From Candidatus Thorarchaeota archaeon (GTDB lineage: Archaea; Asgardarchaeota; Thorarchaeia; Thorarchaeales; Thorarchaeaceae): a DNA stretch of 28,213 bases. This document shows positions 22,408 to 28,213 of the stretch, piece after piece (the first letter of the stretch is position 1; each line of letters starts with the position of its first letter). The position numbers were made by a program, and so were the translations under genes. The stretch spans positions 1-28,213 of the forward strand of contig JAEORG010000392.1 of assembly GCA_016841005.1 (NCBI GenBank). The letters are read 5' to 3'. A model generated the notes under the pieces. That model worked only from the letters and a program-made list of their open reading frames with translations, ran no database searches and was not told the origin of the DNA.

Positions 22408-23124
22408 CTAATCACTATCCATTGTTTGAACAAGCAAGCGTTCTGCAGTGAGAAGTGTAAAGATTCCTAAAGCGTACAGCCCTCCTATATCGACAAGAAT
22501 CATAATCGAAAATGCAATTGGAGGTAGAAGTACAACTGGTATAATACTGAACAAGACTAGAACTACAAAAGCTAGATGTGCAAACAAGACATCGGCCGCC
22601 TGAGGGTCTTTCCGCATATCCAGATATATTCCCGTGTTACCAATGAATAGGACAATTTGAATGAAGACTGGAAATAGTTCCGGTTGACCGGTTCCAAAAG
22701 AATAGATTGAAAAAATAATGATAGCAATCGCAAGGCTTCCCCATGTTACTTTCACTAATGGGCTCATTTCATTCCTAGATTTCGATTCTACACTGGAATA
22801 TGACCTGGTCAACGGATTAATCAGTCGGAAAATAATGAGTCCCGATAACGCAAGACTGCCCACCACAAAGACAACAACAGTGAACACGTCAGACCCAATC
22901 CCTGGATATGCGCTTATCAGTGATGTGAAAAATAGAGTTGCAAGGGATACTCCTCCACCAATCAGAATGAAGATCATTCCAGTAACTCGTCTTTCGACAA
23001 CAGCAGGATACCGATCCACAAGATCGGTAAGAGTCAATAGCTGTTTCGCTCGTTTCAACATTTCTTCTTGTGAAATATCCTTAGTATCATCAGAATTATC
23101 ATCAGAATTTGGTTCATTACTCAC
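22408..23124 (-). CDS. Membrane protein paired with the winged-helix regulator
   Basis: A 238-aa protein with an acidic, Asp/Ser/Asn-rich N-terminal 20 residues, a short helical region (ISQEEMLKRAKQLLTLTDLV) and about six hydrophobic segments between residues 48 and 228. A strong ribosome binding site (GAGGTGA, minus strand, 23129-23135) precedes the ATG. It lies downstream of the ABC permease, separated by 118 nt that hold a nested inverted repeat. The next gene encodes a small winged-helix regulator 2 nt away, so this protein may be a membrane sensor or modulator for it. The family is not recognised. Confidence 0.65.
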   Translation of the reverse strand: MSNEPNSDDNSDDTKDISQEEMLKRAKQLLTLTDLVDRYPAVVERRVTGMIFILIGGGVSLATLFFTSLISAYPGIGSDVFTVVVFVVGSLALSGLIIFRLINPLTRSYSSVESKSRNEMSPLVKVTWGSLAIAIIIFSIYSFGTGQPELFPVFIQIVLFIGNTGIYLDMRKDPQAADVLFAHLAFVVLVLFSIIPVVLLPPIAFSIMILVDIGGLYALGIFTLLTAERLLVQTMDSD

Positions 23125-23145
23125 ATCGATTCACCTCGTTTGCCT

Positions 23146-23236
23146 CTGACTGCTTGACAAATGAGAAAGACGAATCAAAGTAATAAGTTGCGCGGGTAGA
23201 TAAACCCGCGCTTAAGGAGATAGTCAAGCAGTTCAG
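23146..23236 (-). repeat. Nested inverted repeat between permease and membrane-protein genes
   Basis: The outer arms ACTGCTTGAC (23149-23158) and GTCAAGCAGT (23223-23232) are exact reverse complements, extendable by CTG/CAG with one bulged base. Between them the inner arms GCGCGGGT (23190-23197) and ACCCGCGC (23204-23211) form a perfect 8-bp GC hairpin with a 6-base loop. The minus-strand transcript would fold this just after the permease stop and 13 nt or so before the ribosome site of the next gene. It could be a leader regulator, a processing or termination structure, or a small mobile inverted-repeat element. Confidence 0.6.
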
Positions 23237-23242
23237 AAGCGA

Positions 23243-24406
23243 TCAGTGCTTAGCAGACTGTCTACTAAATAAGACCGCTCCAATGGCTAACATCACCACA
23301 CCTACAACTGTAACAATTAGTAGATCGATCCAAATCGATGCAGTACTAATTGGAGCACCTCTTAGAAAGAGGGTTGTGAGTGCATGTGTGACATAATTAC
23401 TTGGCATGTATGTTCCAATCGTTTCACTAATACCACCAAGTGGCATGAAAGTCCCGAAGAACATCTGCGGCATTATGAATACGAATGCTACACCACTGGC
23501 AATATCCGCAGTCTTCGAGATTACGGCTGTGATCAAGCCCATACCAACTGCGGAGAGAGTGAATGCCACAACAATTAGGAACGCGAATGCAATCCCAACT
23601 GCATCAGTATTTGGTTGGTAACCGATTGTGAAAGACCCGGCAAATACTATCAGGACTTGAGCAACACCAACTACCATGTATGTGATTGCCTTAGAGATAA
23701 TTACATCTGCTGAGGTTACCGGAGTAGTAGCTATCCTATTGAGAAGACCACTATCTCTATCTGCAGTCATTGACTGTCCAACAATCATTATCATGAATAT
23801 GGCTGCAAAGGCAAAGATACCTGGTGCCATGAAGTCCCATTGGCTAAGATCACTCACGTAGACGAGAGATGGGCTCCCGATATCAACAGGTAATTCCATT
23901 GATCCTGCTTGTTCACCATATATTGTGGTGAATAGAACCTGCTGGACGATTGGAGGAATTGCGCTGCTTCCTATCATTGAACCACTATCGAGGTATAGTT
24001 CTATTGTAGTATTTTCCCATGAGCTGCCGTCTAAAGGCGAACCCCAATAGGAATCTATACTATCGCCAAATCCTTCAGGGATCAATATGAGGGCATGTAG
24101 GCCTCCATTAAGAAGATCAATTTGACCTGTTTCATTGGTATCATAGTAGCTAATGACAGTACCATTTACTTCCGTTAGATTACCAAGAAATGATTCAGAC
24201 CAATCGGAATTCGTGGAACTGACATCCATGTTCACAACACCAATTCTGAACTCAACATCCCCGCCATTGTTTATTCCACCAAAGGCAACTCCAAATACCA
24301 AGCTAACCACTAATGGGAACAGGAGCAACATGAATAGTGCAGCAGGTTCACGATAAAACAACTTCAGGTCTTTCTTGACAAGTGCAAGAATTCTTCGCAT
24401 CTTCAT
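23243..24406 (-). CDS. ABC-2 type exporter permease
   Basis: A 387-aa permease of the ABC-2 class. After a short basic cytoplasmic start (RRILALVKKDLKLFYREP), helix 1 lies at about 24-45. A large external domain follows (about 50-180, with N-x-S/T sequons). Five more helices occupy 190-385, including the family-typical MTADRDSGLLNRIATTPV segment between helices 2 and 3 and the PQMFFGTFMPLGG stretch. It works with the ATPase encoded just upstream (2-nt gap). The DrrB/YhhJ-like layout suggests export of a lipid, drug or peptide, but the substrate is unknown. Confidence 0.9.
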   Translation of the reverse strand: MKMRRILALVKKDLKLFYREPAALFMLLLFPLVVSLVFGVAFGGINNGGDVEFRIGVVNMDVSSTNSDWSESFLGNLTEVNGTVISYYDTNETGQIDLLNGGLHALILIPEGFGDSIDSYWGSPLDGSSWENTTIELYLDSGSMIGSSAIPPIVQQVLFTTIYGEQAGSMELPVDIGSPSLVYVSDLSQWDFMAPGIFAFAAIFMIMIVGQSMTADRDSGLLNRIATTPVTSADVIISKAITYMVVGVAQVLIVFAGSFTIGYQPNTDAVGIAFAFLIVVAFTLSAVGMGLITAVISKTADIASGVAFVFIMPQMFFGTFMPLGGISETIGTYMPSNYVTHALTTLFLRGAPISTASIWIDLLIVTVVGVVMLAIGAVLFSRQSAKH

Positions 24407-24408
24407 TA

Positions 24409-25155
24409 TTAGACCGCCTCCCTGAGTTTCTTACCTGTGAGTTTGATGAAGACCTCTTCCAAGTCCTTGGCTTTGTGTTCCTCCATGAGTTCCTTTGGAG
24501 TTCCTAAGGCAATCAGTTGACCATCATCAATAATACCAACTCGGTCACAGAGGAATTCTGCCTCTTCCATATAGTGCGTAGTCAAGATAATCGCCATTCC
24601 ATTCTGTTTAAGTTCAAGAATGAAATCCCAGACTGCTCGTCGGGATACTGGATCCATGGCTACTGTGGGTTCATCTAGGAGGGCTACTTTTGGTTGATGA
24701 ATCAATGACATGACTGTACTGACTCGTCGGACCATTCCACCACTATATTCCTTTGACTTTCTGTCTGCGTGGTCTTCCATCCCAATCTTCTGGATGAGTT
24801 CTTCAGCTCGCTGTTTGAGTTCATCTTTTGGTACATCATGAATGGTACCAAAAAGTTCGATGTTCTCACGACCAGTCAAATGTCCATAATAGGCTGGTTC
24901 CTGGGGACACACGCCAATTATCTTTCTTACATTTTCACCATCATGTTCAACGTCAAATCCTCCTACTTGTGCCCCTCCTGATGTTGGGGGTAGAAGCGTA
25001 GACAAGACATTGATCAGAGTAGTCTTTCCGGCTCCGTTAGGTCCGAGAAGACCGAAGAGTTCGCCCCATTTGATTTCAAGACTAAGGTTATCAACCGCAA
25101 TCACTTGGTCGAATCTCTTTGTGACATTTTCAACAATTATTGCGTTTTCAGACAT
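24409..25155 (-). CDS. ABC transporter ATP-binding protein
   Basis: A 248-aa ATPase with every motif intact: Walker A GPNGAGKT (38-45), Q-loop CPQEPA (Q85), signature YSGGM (137-141), Walker B ALLDEP (158-163) and the switch histidine in LTTH (H194). The signature is SGGM rather than SGGQ, as in many DrrA/CcmA-type exporters. It powers the ABC-2 permease encoded 2 nt downstream. It is the first gene of a minus-strand block and shares a divergent A/T-rich promoter region with the aldehyde ferredoxin oxidoreductase gene. Confidence 0.93.
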   Translation of the reverse strand: MSENAIIVENVTKRFDQVIAVDNLSLEIKWGELFGLLGPNGAGKTTLINVLSTLLPPTSGGAQVGGFDVEHDGENVRKIIGVCPQEPAYYGHLTGRENIELFGTIHDVPKDELKQRAEELIQKIGMEDHADRKSKEYSGGMVRRVSTVMSLIHQPKVALLDEPTVAMDPVSRRAVWDFILELKQNGMAIILTTHYMEEAEFLCDRVGIIDDGQLIALGTPKELMEEHKAKDLEEVFIKLTGKKLREAV

Positions 25156-25188
25156 TGTTTTTCACGAGTATATCTAATGCATAGAATG

Positions 25189-25196
25189 TATATAAT
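25189..25196. promoter_or_regulatory. Possible bidirectional TATA element
   Basis: TATATAAT reads as ATTATATA on the other strand, so it could serve both directions. On the minus strand it would start transcription about 12 nt before the ABC ATPase ATG at 25155. On the plus strand it would start near 25218, leaving a leader of about 65 nt before the AOR start chosen here. Confidence 0.4.
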
Positions 25197-25285
25197 AGGA
25201 GTAATTTACGTGAGATACAATCTGGTTTGCGGTACACGCAAGTGTGTCATACAACAATGATATGAAACAGGTTGGAGACCTCTCA

Positions 25286-27034
25286 TTGTACGGTTATATG
25301 GGAAGACTGCTGGCGGTTAATCTCACAAGAAAGAAGATCAGTTCGATTCCTATTAATCCGGAGTATGCACAGCAATATCTTGGAGGGAGTGGTTATGCAT
25401 GTAGACTCATCTTGGATAGGTTAGATTTTTCCGCAGATCCACTTAGTCCTTCAAATGTCTTGGTTTTCATGACCGGACCGCTTACCGGAACTTTGGCTCC
25501 ATGTACAGGTAGGCATGTTGTGTGCGCTCGGTCCCCCCTAACTGGTTTTTGGGGAGAGTCAAATTCAGGAGGGCAATTTGGAGCTCAGCTCAAGTTTTCT
25601 GGTTATGATGGTATACTTATCGAAGGTAAGTCAGATGTGCCTGTTATGATCTGCATCGAATCTGGAAGTGGTGATTTACTTAGCGCAAAACACCTCTGGG
25701 GCCTTGACACACAAGAAACTCAACATGAGATTCGCAAAGATAGTGGTAGAGTTGGAATCGCATGTATTGGTCAGGCAGGAGAGAATTTAGTCCGCTTCTC
25801 AAGCGTGGTCAATGAAGAACGAGTTGCCGCAAGATGTGGGATGGGTGCAGTGATGGGATCCAAGAACTTGAAAGCCATCACAGTCCAAGGAACAGAAAAG
25901 GTTTCTATTTCATCCCCCAAGGAATTCAATGAACTCTGTCATTTAACCTCCAGGCATTTAAGGGATAAACAGAAGACCCTTGGGGATGAGGGAACTGCTA
26001 CATATGTTGATCGTGGAATGATTGCAAATGATATGCCTGTGAAGTATTTTCAAGAACCAGAGTTCGATGTATCAGGGCTAAATGCAAGAGCGATGAAATC
26101 AATTCTTACGGGGAGAAAAGCGTGCTATGCCTGTCCAATAGCATGCGGTAGAGTTGTATCTCTACCTGACTATGATTTGGAAATGATAGCTGGACCTGAG
26201 TTTCAGACCATTGCAGCCTTTGGTACAAATATTCTGAACTCGGATATTCATCAAATAGTTCGAGCAAATAGATTGTGTAATCTTTACGGTCTCGATTCGA
26301 TAAGCTGTGGAAGTACAATTGCATTCATCATGCAGCTCTGTGAGGATGGTTTCCTTGATTGGAATGTTCGATGGGGTGACATGGATTCTGTTCTTCAGCT
26401 AATCCATGAGATTGCTCTACGAAATGGACGAGGCGACGAACTTGCTGAAGGGTCATATCGATTTGCAAAGAAGTATGGTCATGAAGACAAAGTTCTCCAT
26501 GTGAAAGGTATGGAAGTACCAAATCATGATCCTCGAGCGTATTCCGGTCTTGCTACTGTCTATGCAATATCCGCACGAGGTGCTAGTCATACTGAAGCTG
26601 ATATGCACACCATTGACATTGGCATTGATGTGCCTTGTTTAGGAATCCATTCAAGCGATAGATTAGTCAGCAAGGGCAAGGGTGAAACTGCAGCCAAATG
26701 CCAAGACTTCCGAGCGTTTCATGACTCCATGATATTATGTCACTTTCCTGAAGTGCCACCTGAAACCATGGTAAAACTGCTCAATTTTGCAATAGGATCT
26801 TCTTACACACCTGAAGATATCCTTGCTACGGGATCATTAAATGTCAACCTCAAACGTAGTTTCAATCTGAGATGTGGTCTTAGACCTGCACAAGATACTC
26901 TTCCTAAGCAACTGCTTCTTCCTCTTAGAGACAGTATAATCGAAGATTCAGTTCCGGACCTAGATATGCAATTAAAGGAATATTATCAATATAGAAAATG
27001 GAATCGAAGAGCTGATGGTTCTCTCGATGACTAG
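25286..27034 (+). CDS. aor: Aldehyde ferredoxin oxidoreductase (tungsten enzyme)
   Basis: A 582-aa AOR-family enzyme that oxidises aldehydes to acids with ferredoxin as acceptor, using a tungsto-bispterin and one [4Fe-4S] cluster. The N-terminus MYGYMGRLLAVNLT is canonical. GESNSGGQFG and CGMGAVMGSKNLKAI are pterin-binding segments. The cluster ligands are CYACPIAC (C280, C283, C287) and the later DSMILC (C484). The frame opens at GTG 25244, but TTG at 25286 is preferred: it gives the family's usual start and has GGAG 8 nt upstream; ATG 25262 is a third option. Near residue 529 a Cys stands where FNxREG proteins usually have Glu (FNLRCGL). The aldehyde specificity is unknown. Next in line is an AEC transporter. 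Confidence 0.92.
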   Translation: MYGYMGRLLAVNLTRKKISSIPINPEYAQQYLGGSGYACRLILDRLDFSADPLSPSNVLVFMTGPLTGTLAPCTGRHVVCARSPLTGFWGESNSGGQFGAQLKFSGYDGILIEGKSDVPVMICIESGSGDLLSAKHLWGLDTQETQHEIRKDSGRVGIACIGQAGENLVRFSSVVNEERVAARCGMGAVMGSKNLKAITVQGTEKVSISSPKEFNELCHLTSRHLRDKQKTLGDEGTATYVDRGMIANDMPVKYFQEPEFDVSGLNARAMKSILTGRKACYACPIACGRVVSLPDYDLEMIAGPEFQTIAAFGTNILNSDIHQIVRANRLCNLYGLDSISCGSTIAFIMQLCEDGFLDWNVRWGDMDSVLQLIHEIALRNGRGDELAEGSYRFAKKYGHEDKVLHVKGMEVPNHDPRAYSGLATVYAISARGASHTEADMHTIDIGIDVPCLGIHSSDRLVSKGKGETAAKCQDFRAFHDSMILCHFPEVPPETMVKLLNFAIGSSYTPEDILATGSLNVNLKRSFNLRCGLRPAQDTLPKQLLLPLRDSIIEDSVPDLDMQLKEYYQYRKWNRRADGSLDD

Positions 27035-27106
27035 GATTCTGGCCTATTCCGGTAAGTTCTTTCGGGTATTGCATCGGCTCAACTTTGGTGTCAATAGGTG
27101 CAGATG

Positions 27107-28024
27107 ATGGTTGATTTAGCTATTCGTCTAGGACTCTTCTATGGATTCATTGCTCTTGGATTCATTGTTAGTCGAGTTGAACGAATTAAGAATCAACTAA
27201 ACAAGTGGATAACCTTCTTGCTGATCAATTTCATGATGCCTCTGATAATTATTGATACACTTCTCACTGCGGCTCCTTCCTCATTGTACGAATTAATTGG
27301 CATTATTGGATTTACATTGATTATCCATCTACTAGGGTTTACGTTGATGTACATTCGGTTAAGAAATACAGAGATTGAACAGTCAGAGAAAGGTAGTCAA
27401 CTCCTTACAGTGACTTTCAATAATGCACTTTTTCTCCCAATTCCTCTTACGCTGATTTTCATTGGAGAAATTGGAGTTCCTATAATTGCTATTTATTCGA
27501 TTACTCAGATGATGCTACTTGCTACGTTGGGAACTTTCATCGCATCAGCCTATAGTACAAATGGTGATGATGTTAGAGCCACCATCAAGAAAGTAATGAC
27601 ATTTCCACCATTATTAGCTGCTGTTATTGGACTCCTCCTCCTCGTTTCAGGATTAACAATTCCTCCTGAAGTTGAGCCATTACTTGCTGGTAATAGCTTC
27701 GTAACAACCTATCTTGCTCTCTTTGCAGTTGGTTTAAGCCTTGGTTTGGGTTCAAAAATCAAATGGTCAAGATTTTCCATCGAAACTATTACAACTCGTC
27801 AATTAATCGTTCCATTCATAGTTGGTATTTTGCTTCTTTTTTCAGGATTCACTGCATTAACTAGAAACATAATCTTACTTCAAGCACTAATGCCAGCAGG
27901 TGTCTTTACTGTGATCTACGCTTCTGCTATGGATCTTGACTCTGAAACTGCCGCAACCAATGTGACATTAGGCACAATCCTTCTCCTGCCAGTAGTTCTG
28001 ATTATGCCTTTCCTCTTCGTATGA
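27107..28024 (+). CDS. AEC-family (auxin efflux carrier-like) permease
   Basis: A 305-aa membrane protein with about ten helices arranged as two similar halves. Typical AEC features are the N-terminal FIALGFIVSRVERIKN followed by the amphipathic LNKWITFLLINFMMPLIII, the mid-protein NNALFLPIPL segment, and the C-terminal ALMPAGVFTVIYA. Members of the family export or take up organic acids such as malate. The frame opens at GTG 27098, but AGGTG there (27096-27100) is better read as the ribosome binding site for ATG 27107, six bases on. It follows AOR by 72 nt without an obvious own promoter, so transport of a carboxylate linked to AOR activity is a reasonable guess. Confidence 0.85.
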   Translation: MVDLAIRLGLFYGFIALGFIVSRVERIKNQLNKWITFLLINFMMPLIIIDTLLTAAPSSLYELIGIIGFTLIIHLLGFTLMYIRLRNTEIEQSEKGSQLLTVTFNNALFLPIPLTLIFIGEIGVPIIAIYSITQMMLLATLGTFIASAYSTNGDDVRATIKKVMTFPPLLAAVIGLLLLVSGLTIPPEVEPLLAGNSFVTTYLALFAVGLSLGLGSKIKWSRFSIETITTRQLIVPFIVGILLLFSGFTALTRNIILLQALMPAGVFTVIYASAMDLDSETAATNVTLGTILLLPVVLIMPFLFV

Positions 28025-28045
28025 AATTACACCCTATCTGAAACC

Positions 28046-28051
28046 ATATAT
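28046..28051 (+). promoter_or_regulatory. TATA-like box of the gene at the right edge
   Basis: ATATAT (context ACCATATATCC) is centred about 25 bp upstream of the ATG at 28073, which fits a leaderless transcript. No ribosome binding site is seen before that ATG. Confidence 0.4.
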
Positions 28052-28072
28052 CCGCCAATCAGCAATTCAAGA

Positions 28073-28213
28073 ATGGTTGTTAATTTGACAGACGAGAAAG
28101 ACTCTGCATCAATTAAGAAATCCCTAGATGAAACGGTATCAAATCTTGAACAGGACCAATCATCAAGCAAGAGTTGGGGTTCAACAATGGCGGGACACCG
28201 TGAAGAATGGGAG
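28073..28213 (+). CDS. Partial gene running off the right edge
   Basis: The frame from ATG 28073 is open for 47 codons to the end of the window with no stop. The product starts MVVNLTDEKDSASIKKSLDE and continues as a hydrophilic, Ser/Glu-rich, probably disordered or coiled N-terminus. A TATA-like element lies at the leaderless distance. Nothing in these residues identifies a family. Confidence 0.5.
   Translation, partial: MVVNLTDEKDSASIKKSLDETVSNLEQDQSSSKSWGSTMAGHREEWE

Noticed and set aside
1..28213. CRISPR arrays, insertion sequences, integrases, rRNA or tRNA genes
   Set aside because: No regularly spaced repeats, transposase or integrase products, or RNA gene signatures were seen on either strand.

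Overview
The window looks archaeal. It has TATA-like boxes about 25 bp upstream of starts, several probable leaderless or short-leader genes, GAGGTG-type ribosome binding sites, TTG and GTG starts, HdrABC-type heterodisulfide reductase genes, a tungsten-type aldehyde ferredoxin oxidoreductase, and a protein resembling the archaeal DUF2096 family. Moderate GC, tightly packed single genes and short operons, and large duplicated HdrA proteins would suit an Asgard archaeon (Thorarchaeota-like) or another anaerobic sediment archaeon. That placement is inference from gene content; no rRNA or tRNA gene is visible.

Layout. 1-566: little confident coding, one possible leaderless 41-aa gene on the minus strand and a GC-rich structured leader. 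567-761: small Lys/Cys-rich putative zinc protein. 787-2197 (minus): flavodoxin, two-helix membrane protein and TetR regulator in one apparent operon, preceded by a 20-bp-spaced repeated motif that looks like its operator. 2333-4334: a QueG-like double [4Fe-4S] protein with two closely related GNAT acetyltransferases, one on each side of an intergenic region containing a perfect 18-bp palindrome. 4335-5677 (minus): small helical protein translationally coupled to a radical SAM enzyme.

5805-15039 is the energy-metabolism core. On the plus strand, a 1150-aa double HdrA fused to an MvhD domain is followed by HdrC and HdrB, forming a complete electron-bifurcating heterodisulfide reductase module. 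On the minus strand, a second 1034-aa double HdrA without MvhD is coupled to a DUF2096-like protein. Two small divergent genes lie between the blocks. No hydrogenase or formate dehydrogenase catalytic subunit is present.

15242-20859: an MFS transporter, a glycosylation-site-rich membrane protein, and a superfamily II helicase whose frame is interrupted by one in-frame TGA exactly where a Trp is expected; its C-terminal half carries predicted membrane helices. 20903-25155 (minus): ABC-2 exporter (ATPase and permease), a polytopic membrane protein with a downstream winged-helix regulator, and another polytopic protein; an unusual nested inverted repeat separates the permease from the next gene. 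25286-28213 (plus): aldehyde ferredoxin oxidoreductase, an AEC-family transporter, and the start of a gene running off the edge.

Functionally the window centres on low-potential electron transfer: HdrA/B/C, AOR (ferredoxin-linked), flavodoxin and the QueG-like iron-sulfur protein. The most unusual items are the pair of permuted double-HdrA proteins, the TGA-interrupted membrane-associated helicase, and the nested inverted repeat at 23146-23236.
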